Source: Hymenobacter daecheongensis DSM 21074 (lineage in GTDB: Bacteria > Bacteroidota > Bacteroidia > Cytophagales > Hymenobacteraceae). Taken from it: a DNA stretch of 64,000 nt. The notes under the pieces are model-generated. The model was not told the origin of the DNA. It saw nothing but the letters and a program-made list of their open reading frames with translations, and did no database searches. The translations under genes were made by a program, and so were the position numbers. Position 1 is the first letter of the stretch. Every line of letters starts with the position of its first letter. This document shows positions 37,337 to 46,302 of this stretch, in pieces. The stretch covers positions 248,001 through 312,000 of the forward strand of contig NZ_FQYN01000004.1 of the NCBI RefSeq assembly GCF_900141805.1. Direction: 5' to 3'.

Positions 37337-37485
37337 TTGTGGGCGTTGGTCGATGAAATAGCAGGGCAAAACAGCTATACGAGCTGAATTTGCCCATAAA
37401 TCAATGCCCAGTCAGAGGTAGCGGCGCAAGGCAATGTTACTTTTTTGTTAACTTGAACGCCCTGCTTTGAAATTCCACCCGCCGC

Positions 37486-38928
37486 ATGCTTCACTTTTAC
37501 CTCAACAACCAACGCATCCGTACTGACCAGCCGGCCGGCAGCACCCTGCTTGACTTCGTGCGCTACAACCAGCACCTGACCGGCACCAAAATCGGTTGCC
37601 GCGAGGGCGACTGCGGGGCCTGCACCGTGCTGGTCGGCGAGCTGCAGCCCGATGGCCAGGGTATTCGCTACCAGTCCATGACTTCCTGCCTCACGCCGCT
37701 GGGCAATGCCCACGGCAAGCACATCGTGACGGTGGAAGGCATTAATGCCGCCGCGGGCACGCTCACGCCGGTGCAGCAGGCCATTGTGCAGGAAGGCGGC
37801 TCGCAGTGCGGCTTCTGCACCGTAGGCTTCGTAATGTCGCTCACGGGGCACGCGCTGAGCCACAAGCCGGCCACGTCGGAAAGCGGCCTGGCCGCCATTG
37901 ATGGCAATATCTGTCGCTGCACGGGCTACAAATCGTTGGAGCGGGCCACGGCGCTGCTCACGGATCAGCTGGCCGCCCGCCCCGCCGAAAACGTGGTGAG
38001 CTGGCTCAGCGAGCAGCAGTTTGTGCCCGCTTATTTCAAGGATATTCCGACCAGGCTCCAAGCGTTACAAACCGAGTTGCAGGCCGAGAACGAAGCCAAC
38101 AACCAGAAACCAGAAGCCCGAAACCAAATTCTGGGCGGCGGCACCGACCTGCTGGTGCAGCGCCCGGAACACATCCGCGCTGTGCCGGTGCAGCTGGTGT
38201 ACGACCAGGCCCACCTGCGCGGCATCCGCCAGGAAGCCGACGGCCGCGTGGTGCTGGGCGCCGCTGCCACCGCCGAAAACCTGCGCGACTCACCACTCAT
38301 GCAGCAGCTGTTTCCGCGCCTGCCGGACTACCTGAAGCTGGTATCGAGCACGCCGATCCGCAACATGGGCACCGTGGCCGGCAACTTCGTCAACGCTTCC
38401 CCTATCGGCGATTTGACCATTTTCTTCCTGGCCCTCGATGCTAGCATCACGCTGGAAACGGCGGCGAAGCAGCGCCGCGAATTGCCATTGCGCGAGCTGT
38501 ACCGGGGCTACAAAACCCTCACCAAGGAAGCCGACGAGCAGCTGGTGGAAATCACCTTTCCGGCTCCCGCGTCGACCGATTTTTTCAATTTTGAGAAAGT
38601 CAGCAAGCGCACCCACCTGGATATTGCCAGCGTGAACTCGGCCGCCTGGGTGCGGGCTGAGAATGGCTTTGTCCAGGAAGCCCGACTCTCAGCGGGCGGT
38701 GTGGGGCCCATTCCGCTATTCCTGACCAACACCTCGGCTTTTCTGGCCGGCAAGGAAATCAGCGCCGAAACGTTGGCGGCGGCCAATGCCGTGATGCAGA
38801 CGGAAATCAGCCCGATCAGTGATGCCCGAGGCACGGCGGAGTACAAGCGGCTGCTGTTGCGGCAGCTGCTGTTCGCGCATTTTCTGCGGTTTTTCCCCGA
38901 GCGAATTGCGCTGCGGGAGCTGGTGTAG
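37486..38928 (+). CDS. xdhA: Xanthine dehydrogenase small subunit (2Fe-2S and FAD)
   Basis: 480 aa. The N-terminal ferredoxin domain has GCREGDCGACTV near residues 38-49, and the second [2Fe-2S] domain has CGFCTVGFVM near 108-117 and CRCTGYKSL near 144-152. The FAD domain has LGGGTDLLVQ near 216-225 and STPIRNMGTVAGN near 288-300. It carries electrons from the molybdenum site of XdhB to NAD+. XdhB and XdhC follow in the same direction, so the module oxidises hypoxanthine/xanthine to urate in purine breakdown. A palindrome interrupts the gap before xdhB. Confidence 0.92.
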   Translation: MLHFYLNNQRIRTDQPAGSTLLDFVRYNQHLTGTKIGCREGDCGACTVLVGELQPDGQGIRYQSMTSCLTPLGNAHGKHIVTVEGINAAAGTLTPVQQAIVQEGGSQCGFCTVGFVMSLTGHALSHKPATSESGLAAIDGNICRCTGYKSLERATALLTDQLAARPAENVVSWLSEQQFVPAYFKDIPTRLQALQTELQAENEANNQKPEARNQILGGGTDLLVQRPEHIRAVPVQLVYDQAHLRGIRQEADGRVVLGAAATAENLRDSPLMQQLFPRLPDYLKLVSSTPIRNMGTVAGNFVNASPIGDLTIFFLALDASITLETAAKQRRELPLRELYRGYKTLTKEADEQLVEITFPAPASTDFFNFEKVSKRTHLDIASVNSAAWVRAENGFVQEARLSAGGVGPIPLFLTNTSAFLAGKEISAETLAAANAVMQTEISPISDARGTAEYKRLLLRQLLFAHFLRFFPERIALRELV

Positions 38929-38929
38929 T

Positions 38930-39079
38930 TTTTTCGTCGTCGGTCATTTGCCGTCTGTCATCCTGAGCTTGCGAAGGACCTTATCACAATAGAACGACCT
39001 GCTTAATAACGACTCGTTCTCATCCCATAAGGTCCTTCGCAGGCTCAGGATGACAAACGGCAAATGACCGACGAAAAAC
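38930..39079. repeat. Palindrome with GTCATCCTGAGC core between xdhA and xdhB
   Basis: Arms about 38930-38983 and 39027-39079 are ~53-nt inverted copies with a 43-nt loop. The GTCATCCTGAGCTTGCG core recurs at 62231-62342. It starts within two bases of the xdhA stop codon. Confidence 0.85.
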
Positions 39080-39158
39080 CACAAGCCCAGTTGTGAAATA
39101 ACATTGAGAATAGCGGCCACCCCAAGCCCATCCTCCTCTCTCTCCGAATACCCCCACC

Positions 39159-41453
39159 ATGAACCACCTCGACCCGGTGCGCCACGTGCGCGGCGAATCC
39201 CAGTACGTAGACGACATTCCGACCCAGCGGGGCACGCTGCACGCGGCCGTGTTTGAGTCGCCGGTGGCGCACGGCCGGCTGCTGAGTCTCGACTTTGAGG
39301 CGGCGCTGGCGCAGCCCGGCGTGGTGCGCATCCTCACGGCCCAGGATATTCCCGGCGAAAACCAGATTGGCGGCATCGTGCCCGATGAGCCGCTGCTGGC
39401 CGAGGAACACGTGCATTTCCGGGGGCAGCCGGTGGCGCTGGTGCTGGCCGAAACCGAGCATCAGGCGCTGGCCGCGCTGGCGTTCATCAAGGCCGAAATC
39501 GAGCCGCTGCCCATCATCACCGATCCGCGGGTGGCGGCGGCACAAGGCGAGCTGATCGTGCCGCCGCGCACCTTCCGCATGGGCGACTCGGCGGCGACCT
39601 GGAGCCAATGTGCGCACGTTTTTGAGGGTGTAGCCGAATCGGGCGGGCAGGAGCATCTGTACATCGAAACCCAGGGCGCCTATGCCTACCCGACGGAGAT
39701 GGGCGGCGTGCGCATCATTTCCTCTACCCAGGGCCCGACGGCCGTGCAACGCCACACGGCACACGTGCTGGGCATCGGCATGCACCAGATTGAGGTAGAT
39801 GTGACGCGCCTCGGCGGCGGCTTTGGCGGCAAGGAAGACCAGGCCACGACTTGGGGCGCATTGGCCGCGCTGGGCGCCTACGTGGTGCGCCGGCCCGTGA
39901 AGCTGGTGCTGGACCGCATGGCCGACATGCGCATGACCGGCAAGCGCCACCCCTACTCTTCTGATTTCCGCATCGGCCTCGCTGCCGACCTGCGCATTCT
40001 GGCCTACGAAGTCACGTTTTACCAGAACGCCGGGGCCGCCGCCGACCTGTCGCCGGCCGTGCTGGAGCGCACGCTTTTCCACGCGACCAACACGTATTTT
40101 ATCCCCAATGTGACGGCCACGGCCTACAGCTGCCGCACCAATCTGCCGCCCAATACGGCCTTCCGGGGCTTCGGCGGGCCGCAGGGCATGTTCGTGATGG
40201 AGTCGGCTATCGTGAAGGCGGCCGAGGCACTGGGCGTGCCGGCCAGTGCTATTCAGCGGCGGAACCTGCTGCGCGAGGGCGACCTGTTCTCGTACCGGCA
40301 GCCGGCCGAGATGTGCAACGCCGAGCTGAGCTGGGACACGGCCGATAAGATTTACGACCTGGAGAAAAGCCGGGCCGAGGTAGCGGCTTTCAACGCCGGG
40401 AATGAGCAGTTTAAAAAAGGCTTGTCGGTGATGCCGATCTGCTTTGGCATTTCCTTCACCAAAACGCCCATGAACCAGGCCCGGGCCCTGGTGCACATCT
40501 ACACCGATGGCACCGTGGGCGTGAGCACCGGCGCGGTGGAAATGGGCCAGGGTGTGAACACCAAAATAGCCCAGGTAGCGGCCCAGACTTTGGGCATTTC
40601 GCCCAACCGCATTAAGGTGGAGAGCACCAATACCACGCGGGTGGCCAACACCTCCCCTTCCGCCGCCAGCGCCACCGCCGACCTCAACGGCAAAGCCACC
40701 CAGCTGGCCTGCGCCGCCCTGCGCGAGCGGCTGCTGCGCCACGCCTGCACCGAGTACACGCTCAACTACGAAGGCCTCGAAATCCACAACGAGCAGGTGC
40801 TGGCCGCCGGCGTGGCGGCCGATACGAACTGGGAAAAGCTGGTTTCCTCAGCCTACTGGAAGCGCGTGAGTCTGACCGAAAACGCCCACTACGCCACCCC
40901 CGACCTGCATTTTGACCCCACCACCAACCAGGGCTACCCTTTCGCCTACCACGTGTACGGCACGGCCTACACCACCGTGACCGTGGACTGCCTGCGCGGC
41001 ACCTACACCTTCGACGCGGTGCAGATCGTGCACGATTTCGGCGAGAGCATGAACCCGGCCATCGACCAGGGCCAGATTGAGGGCGGCGCGGTGCAGGGCA
41101 TCGGCTGGATGACGCTGGAGGAGCTGATTTTCAACGAGGAAGGCCGCCTGCTCACCAACTCGCTCAACAGCTACAAAATCCCGGACCTGTATTCCGTGCC
41201 GCAGCACATGCCGGTGCATTTTCTGGATACGCCGGGCCATCCGCGGGCCATTCTGCGCTCCAAAGCCGTGGGCGAGCCGCCGCTGATGTACGGTATCGGG
41301 GCCTACTTCGCAGTGCGCGACGCCATCCGGGCCTTCCGCCCCGGCCACCTGGCAGACTTTTCGGCCCCGATTACGCCGGAGAAGGTGTTGCTGAATCTGT
41401 ACCCGGCGGCGGTGGCGGCGGCAGTGCCGGTAGCAGTTTCGGCCGAGGCGTAG
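39159..41453 (+). CDS. xdhB: Xanthine dehydrogenase molybdopterin-binding subunit
   Basis: 764 aa. Typical motifs: RHVRGESQYVDDIP at the start, RLGGGFGGKEDQ near residues 219-230 (molybdopterin contact), NTAFRGFGGPQGMFV near 333-347 (substrate Arg region) and VGEPPLMYGIGAYFA near 703-717 with the catalytic glutamate. It holds the Mo-pterin cofactor and hydroxylates xanthine. The sequence looks complete. Partner of XdhA, encoded just upstream. Confidence 0.92.
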   Translation: MNHLDPVRHVRGESQYVDDIPTQRGTLHAAVFESPVAHGRLLSLDFEAALAQPGVVRILTAQDIPGENQIGGIVPDEPLLAEEHVHFRGQPVALVLAETEHQALAALAFIKAEIEPLPIITDPRVAAAQGELIVPPRTFRMGDSAATWSQCAHVFEGVAESGGQEHLYIETQGAYAYPTEMGGVRIISSTQGPTAVQRHTAHVLGIGMHQIEVDVTRLGGGFGGKEDQATTWGALAALGAYVVRRPVKLVLDRMADMRMTGKRHPYSSDFRIGLAADLRILAYEVTFYQNAGAAADLSPAVLERTLFHATNTYFIPNVTATAYSCRTNLPPNTAFRGFGGPQGMFVMESAIVKAAEALGVPASAIQRRNLLREGDLFSYRQPAEMCNAELSWDTADKIYDLEKSRAEVAAFNAGNEQFKKGLSVMPICFGISFTKTPMNQARALVHIYTDGTVGVSTGAVEMGQGVNTKIAQVAAQTLGISPNRIKVESTNTTRVANTSPSAASATADLNGKATQLACAALRERLLRHACTEYTLNYEGLEIHNEQVLAAGVAADTNWEKLVSSAYWKRVSLTENAHYATPDLHFDPTTNQGYPFAYHVYGTAYTTVTVDCLRGTYTFDAVQIVHDFGESMNPAIDQGQIEGGAVQGIGWMTLEELIFNEEGRLLTNSLNSYKIPDLYSVPQHMPVHFLDTPGHPRAILRSKAVGEPPLMYGIGAYFAVRDAIRAFRPGHLADFSAPITPEKVLLNLYPAAVAAAVPVAVSAEA

Positions 41454-41465
41454 CGTGATTTGATA

Positions 41466-41712
41466 GAACGTCATGCCGAGCGCAGCCAAGGCATCTCGCG
41501 TGCTGATGTTGCTGGAAAAGGCACATCATGCTGAACGAGGCCGAAGCATCTCTCCCGCTACGTTGGACCCCTCCCCAACCCCTCCCCAAAAGGGAGGGAC
41601 TTAGGTTACCATTTTGAAGTCAGCGGTAGAGATGCTTCGACAAGCTCAGCATGACGCCCTTTTTCCAACAACATCAGCGCGCGAGATGCCTTGGCTGCGC
41701 TCAGCATGACGT
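41466..41712. repeat. Nested palindromes between xdhB and xdhC
   Basis: Outer arms about 41468-41520 and 41654-41712 (AACGTCATGCCGAGCGC...) enclose inner arms about 41529-41562 and 41622-41654 (CATGCTGAACG...AGCATCTCT). The inner pair in turn surrounds a CCCCTCCCC/GGGAGGG hairpin (41570-41600). One repeat appears to have been inserted into another. Confidence 0.8.
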
Positions 41713-41736
41713 TCTTTTTTTGACTGTTCTTTATCG

Positions 41737-42744
41737 TTGAGCATCCTTTTTCCAGTGCAAAATCCGCTTTCCTCTTCCGCTGCGCGCCCCCGCGACCTGC
41801 TTGTGTGGCAGCACGCCGCCGCCCGGCTGCGGGCCGGGCAGCCGGTGGCGCTGCTGTGCGTGCTCAGCAGCCACGGCAGCAGCCCCGGCCGGCAGGGGTT
41901 CAAGATGAGCGTGGGGCTGGATGAGGACACCGCCGGCTCCATCGGCGGCGGCATTATGGAGCATAAGTTCGTGGACCTGGCCCGGGCCCGGCTGCGCGAG
42001 GCGGATACCAGCATCGTGCGGCGGCCCCAGATTCACCGCCGCGAGGCACCCACCGACCGTTCCGGTATGATTTGCTCCGGCGAACAGGTGGTGCTGCTCT
42101 TTCCCCTGCAGCTAACTGATTTGCCAGCCGTGGAAGGCTGTATTGCCGCGCTGGAGCAGCTTTCTGCCACCTGCTTCACGCTTTCCGAAGCGGGTCTGCA
42201 AGTGCGCCCGGCCACGCCCGAAACGCCCAGCTTCACTTACGACGAAGGCCCCGACTGGCGCTACACCGAGCGTCTCGGCTTCCGCGACCAGGTGACCATT
42301 GTGGGGGGCGGGCATGTGGCACTGGCCCTGTCGCGCATTCTGGCTACGCTGGATTTTGAACTAACGGTGCTCGACGACCGGCCCGACCTGAACACGCTGG
42401 CCCAAAATCCCTACGCTCACCACAAGCGCACGGTGCCCTACGACACGCTGGCGCGGGAAATTCCGGAGGGCCCGAACCAATACATCGTCATTATGACCTT
42501 CGGCTACCGGCCCGATGAGGTGGCGCTACGCCAGCTGCTGCACCACCGGGTGAAATATCTGGGGCTGATGGGCAGCAGGGCCAAGATTGCGGAGCTGATG
42601 AATTCGTTGCGAAATTCCGGCGGCGCGGAGGAAGCCCTGGCGCGGGTACACGCCCCCATCGGCGTGCCGATAAACAGCCGCACGCCGGAAGAAATTGCCA
42701 TCAGTGTGGCCGCGGAGCTGATTGGGGTGCGCAACGCCGGCTGA
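41737..42744 (+). CDS. xdhC: XdhC/CoxI-family molybdenum cofactor insertion protein
   Basis: 335 aa if TTG 41737 is the start; GTG 41755 is the alternative, and no suitable ATG exists. N-terminal XdhC/CoxI domain: LLCVLSSHGSSPGRQGFKM near residues 39-57 and SIGGGIMEHKFVD near 68-80. C-terminal Rossmann domain: VTIVGGGHVALALS near 187-200, and YLGLMGSRAK near 274-283. In related systems the protein binds and sulfurates Mo-pterin and delivers it to XdhB. The nested repeat ends just upstream and may have replaced the original start region. Confidence 0.85.
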   Translation: MSILFPVQNPLSSSAARPRDLLVWQHAAARLRAGQPVALLCVLSSHGSSPGRQGFKMSVGLDEDTAGSIGGGIMEHKFVDLARARLREADTSIVRRPQIHRREAPTDRSGMICSGEQVVLLFPLQLTDLPAVEGCIAALEQLSATCFTLSEAGLQVRPATPETPSFTYDEGPDWRYTERLGFRDQVTIVGGGHVALALSRILATLDFELTVLDDRPDLNTLAQNPYAHHKRTVPYDTLAREIPEGPNQYIVIMTFGYRPDEVALRQLLHHRVKYLGLMGSRAKIAELMNSLRNSGGAEEALARVHAPIGVPINSRTPEEIAISVAAELIGVRNAG

Positions 42745-42782
42745 GAAGCTAATGGGGATAATTTTTCAGACCATTAGAACGG

Positions 42783-42879
42783 TGTAGAGACGCATACTTG
42801 CGTCTCGTCGGCCGCGTCGTTCAACGGGTTTGTTCAACGCTTGTCGTTCAACGATGAGACGCAAGTATGCGTCTCTACA
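42783..42879. repeat. Palindromic element with 24-bp perfect arms (GTAGAGACGC family)
   Basis: Arms 42783-42806 and 42856-42879 are perfect inverted copies, and each arm is itself a small hairpin (GAGACGC ... GCGTCTC). Lies between the convergent xdhC and DUF4136 genes; may serve as terminator. GTCGTTCAACG-like words repeat in the loop. Confidence 0.85.
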
Positions 42880-42913
42880 CACAAACAGCTGCTGAGCGCG
42901 ACCAACTGAGCCG

Positions 42914-43516
42914 TTAGTTCTGCGTGCCCTGCCCTTCCGTGCCGTTCAGATAGCCTTCGGTAAACACGCGGTACTGGTCGAAGATGGAGCGCACGGAGCG
43001 GCGAATGACCACCTCGCCCTGGGGGCCGGGCGGCACCGTGACGCCGGAAGCGTAGCCGTTCCAGACGGCGCGGTTGGTGCGGTTGTCGACCAGCGTGATG
43101 AGCAGCGTGCCTTCGGCCAAGATCATGCGCACGGGCTGGTAGCCTTTGCGCTCTTCCTTGGGCGTGTCTTCGTCTTCCACCTGCCCGTTGTTTACCCAGC
43201 GCGTGATATCGTCCTGCTCGTAGCCCCGAAAAGCCATGTCGCCCTCAAACAGGCGGAAGATAACCAGCAGATCGGGGCGGTTGCGGGCGGCGCGGTAGCC
43301 CTGAATCTTCATGCGGGTGCGGATGGCGTCGCGCGTGATTTCGCCTACTTTGCTCGTGTCGGCCGACAGGCCACTGCCGGTCACGAATTCGTAGGTTCGG
43401 TAGCGGCGAAAGTTGCCGGAGTAGCTGTAATCGGACTCGATGCGGGCCTCGCGCGAGGCAAAGCAGCCGGACAAGGCCAGCGCCAACGATAACCAGAGCG
43501 TAACGGACAATTTCAT
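42914..43516 (-). CDS. DUF4136 lipoprotein
   Basis: 200 aa. Signal peptide MKLSVTLWLSLALALSGC with lipobox LSGC (Cys18). The domain after it starts with a YSYSGNFRRYRTYEFV strand, then repeats of short beta and helix elements (EITRDAIRTRMKIQGY), and LLITLVDNRTNRAVWNGYA near residues 132-150, a pattern typical of DUF4136. These are periplasm-facing lipoproteins of unknown role. Single gene; a palindrome separates it from xdhC. Confidence 0.75.
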   Translation of the reverse strand: MKLSVTLWLSLALALSGCFASREARIESDYSYSGNFRRYRTYEFVTGSGLSADTSKVGEITRDAIRTRMKIQGYRAARNRPDLLVIFRLFEGDMAFRGYEQDDITRWVNNGQVEDEDTPKEERKGYQPVRMILAEGTLLITLVDNRTNRAVWNGYASGVTVPPGPQGEVVIRRSVRSIFDQYRVFTEGYLNGTEGQGTQN

Positions 43517-43757
43517 ACGAGGCGCAGTAAGTGAAACCTTCCTTTCAAGTTACAACATACTCGTACGCTACCGCCTGATAGTCAGCCCAAAATCTGTGCA
43601 AAATTTTGTCTTAGCGGCCTTTCGGGCTGGCAGTAGCTTCTTTTAGCGCCGACCCTGGCTCCAAGTGGTCAGCCATAAGCAGCCGTCAACTGGCGTATTC
43701 GTTGCGCCTCACCTCCTGGCTCCGGAGCCGTTACGTTCTTGGGTGGTCGTTCTGTGC

Positions 43758-43912
43758 GTGGGCCTCACCCCCCGGCCCCTCTCCGAAAAGGAGAGGGGGA
43801 GCCTGACGCCAGATCCAAATCTACTTCGTTGAACTACATTTACTTGCCCTAGAATTTAGAGCTAGTTTCCCCTCTCCTTTTCGGAGAGGGGGCTAGGGGG
43901 TGAGGCCCACGC
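43758..43912. repeat. Palindrome of the CCTCACCCCC/CCCCTCTCC family
   Basis: Arms 43758-43801 and about 43868-43912, each with an internal CCCCTCTCC/GGAGAGGGG hairpin, separated by an AT-richer spacer. A solo copy of the left arm is at 52079-52127. The rest of the 418-nt gap (43517-43934) holds no gene I can support. Confidence 0.85.
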
Positions 43913-43934
43913 GGAGGCCGACCTCGCCAGAACG

Positions 43935-45812
43935 CTACCGGTAGCCGGCGGCCTGCAGGGCAAACAGCTCGGCGTAGCGCCCGCCCTTGGCCAGCAGTTC
44001 CTCGTGCGAGCCGATTTCCACGAACTGCCCGTTCTCAATCACCAGAATGCGGTTGGCCATGCGCACGGTGCTGAAGCGGTGCGAGATGAGAATGGCGGTT
44101 TTGCCCTGGGTCAGCTCGGCGAAGCGTTGGAATACCTGGTGCTCGGCGCGGGCATCGAGGGCGGCGGTGGGCTCGTCGAGGATGAGCAGCTGGGCATCGC
44201 GCATGTAGGCGCGGCCCAGGGCTATCTTCTGCCACTCGCCCCCGCTCAGGTCCACGCCCCCGGCGAAGCGGCGGCCGATGATCTGGTCGTAGCCGTTGGG
44301 CAGCTTCTGCACCACCGTATCGGCCAGACTCTGGGCGGCAGCCGATTCGATGCGGCCCTGGTTGTCCTTCTCCTCGATGCGGCCCACGGCCAGGTTTTGG
44401 CCCGCCGAAAGCTGGAAGCGCACGAAATCCTGGAAGATGACCCCGATTTCCTGGCGCAGCTCGGCCGGGTCGTACTCGCGCAGGTCGTGGCCGTCGAGCA
44501 GGATGCGGCCCTCGGTGGGGTCGTAGAGGCGGGCGAGCAGTTTGACGAGCGTGGTTTTGCCGGCGCCGTTTTCGCCCACCAGCGCCAGCTTCTCGCCGGC
44601 CAGCAGCTCGAAATTCAGGTTGCGCAGCGCCCACTTTTCGGCGTTGCGGTACTTGAAGCCCACGTTTTCGAACCGGAAACCTTCCCGGATCGGGTGCGGA
44701 AACGGGCGCACCACGTGGGTTTCGTCGCGGATGATGCGGGGCTTGAGGTGGAAGAAATCGAAGAAATCCTGGAGGTACAGCGCCCCATCGGCCACGGAGC
44801 TGAAGCGGCTCAGGATGCCTTCGAGCAGGCCCCGCATCCGGGCGAAGGAGCCGGCCAGAAACGTGAGCTGGCCAATGGAAATCTGCCCGCGCACGGCCTG
44901 CGTGATGATGTAGACATAGGCCGCGTAGTAGCCCGTAGCGCCCACTCCGGCGAAGAACGTGCCCCAGCCCGCCCGCCGGATCACGAGGTCTTTGTTCTTG
45001 CGGTAAAACTCATCCGACAGCAGCCGAAACCGCTCGATGAGAAACGGCGAGAGGCCAAAAATCTTGACTTCCTTGGCCGTTTCGTCGGAAGCGCCGGTCT
45101 GGCGCAGGTAGTCCAGCTCGCGCCGCTCGGGCGTCCAGCCGTGCACCAGCGAGTAGCTGCGCTCATTGAAGTGCGACTCGCCCAGAAACGCCGGAATGAC
45201 GGCCACCAGCAGCAACAGCAGCAGCCAGGGGTTGAAGGCCACCAGCCCCACGGCCAGAAAAGCCATCGTAATGGCATCCTGGGCCTGGCTGAGCACCTGG
45301 GCCATGAGCACGGTGCGCGAGAGAGTCTGGCGGCGGGCCCGTTCGAGCTTGTCGTAGAACGTGCTGTCCTCGAACTGATCCAGATCCAGCTCGGCGGCGT
45401 GCTCCATCAGGCGCACGGAGGTGCGGTTGGCAAACAGGTCGCCGAGCAGCGAATCGAGCAGGGCCACACCGCGGCCCAGGGCATCGGAGGCAATGGCGAG
45501 GCCGAATTCCAGCGCTACCAGCGTGAACACCGGCGTGAGCAGGCGCTCCTGGGCGGGCTGGCGGCTGAGCTGCACCACCGTGTCGAGAATGAGTTGGCCC
45601 ACGTAGAGCATAGCCACCGGCAGCGCCGCCCGCAGCAGCCGCAGCGCCACGTTGCCGAGGGTGAGGGTCGGGCTGGTTTGCCAGATCAGGCCCAGAAATT
45701 CCGGGAGGTTTTTGAGCGCCGAAAACCGCTCCCGCACCGAAACGGCGGGCTTGCCGTCGGGCTGGGGCTTTTTAGCGGACATCGCGGCAAAGAAGGAATC
45801 GGAACGAGCCAT
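43935..45812 (-). CDS. ABC exporter, fused membrane and ATPase domains
   Basis: 625 aa. Six transmembrane helices lie between about residues 50 and 350. The ATPase has Walker A GENGAGKTT near 413-421, Q-loop VIFQDF near 461, signature LSGGEWQKIALGRA near 516-529, Walker B LLILDEPTAALD near 537-548 and SHRFS H-loop near 572. The LSGGEWQK signature occurs in a subgroup of bacterial exporters linked to lipid or peptide export. No operon partner. It lies 490 nt from the AT-rich island. Substrate unknown. Confidence 0.85.
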   Translation of the reverse strand: MARSDSFFAAMSAKKPQPDGKPAVSVRERFSALKNLPEFLGLIWQTSPTLTLGNVALRLLRAALPVAMLYVGQLILDTVVQLSRQPAQERLLTPVFTLVALEFGLAIASDALGRGVALLDSLLGDLFANRTSVRLMEHAAELDLDQFEDSTFYDKLERARRQTLSRTVLMAQVLSQAQDAITMAFLAVGLVAFNPWLLLLLLVAVIPAFLGESHFNERSYSLVHGWTPERRELDYLRQTGASDETAKEVKIFGLSPFLIERFRLLSDEFYRKNKDLVIRRAGWGTFFAGVGATGYYAAYVYIITQAVRGQISIGQLTFLAGSFARMRGLLEGILSRFSSVADGALYLQDFFDFFHLKPRIIRDETHVVRPFPHPIREGFRFENVGFKYRNAEKWALRNLNFELLAGEKLALVGENGAGKTTLVKLLARLYDPTEGRILLDGHDLREYDPAELRQEIGVIFQDFVRFQLSAGQNLAVGRIEEKDNQGRIESAAAQSLADTVVQKLPNGYDQIIGRRFAGGVDLSGGEWQKIALGRAYMRDAQLLILDEPTAALDARAEHQVFQRFAELTQGKTAILISHRFSTVRMANRILVIENGQFVEIGSHEELLAKGGRYAELFALQAAGYR

Positions 45813-46302
45813 AGGCCGGGGCTACGGCACACTTCGGGCCGGAGTTGGGGAGTGGCCGTTTTGGCAGGGGGAGTTGGGGAATGTGCTTATCTTGGCCGGG
45901 TTAAAGGTTATCAAATCGACCAAAACGATTCTCTGTGAAAATTTAGAGTCCAAAAACGTTTTGACTGATAATCTGATGGCTTCCTACAAGCCTAGGCCAA
46001 TAGACAGCCGGAACACTTAGCACCCGATGGGCCCCGCCGATGCTGGGGCGGCTAAAGGGTAATAGGAATAATATATTTCCAAGTCGTATATACTATCCCA
46101 AGAAATATTTAGCTTGCTCCGGAGTTGCCAGTCTTGACTAGCTTCTGTCTCGCCCGCTCTCTCTACTACCTATTCATTACAGCTTGATTTGCCCATTGAG
46201 ATGCTATTTTGGCTTCTCACGAAGTTGTATTACCCATTTTTCACGTATTAAGGCTGCGACACGCTTTTCGCAGCCATACAATTTACTACAAAAATATTTT
46301 CA
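45813..46302. other. 490-nt gap; GC to AT transition and island leader
   Basis: No convincing gene. Composition changes from GC-rich to AT-rich around 46050, marking the left edge of the island. A weak promoter-like pair (CTTG 46183-46186, then TATTTTGG 46205-46212, 18-nt spacing) lies about 100 nt before the first island ATG. An 8-bp stem-loop (GGCTGCGA/TCGCAGCC, 46252-46275) sits in the leader. A TATCTTGG block at 45888-45895 has no gene near it. Confidence 0.5.

Noticed and set aside
38930-39079. Palindrome between xdhA and xdhB as an intrinsic terminator
   Set aside because: The loop is long (43 nt) and no T run follows; dispersed copies show it is a repeat family, and xdhB is expected to be co-transcribed.
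44004-45938. A 644-codon open frame on the plus strand
   Set aside because: Fully antisense to a complete ABC exporter with all ATPase motifs.
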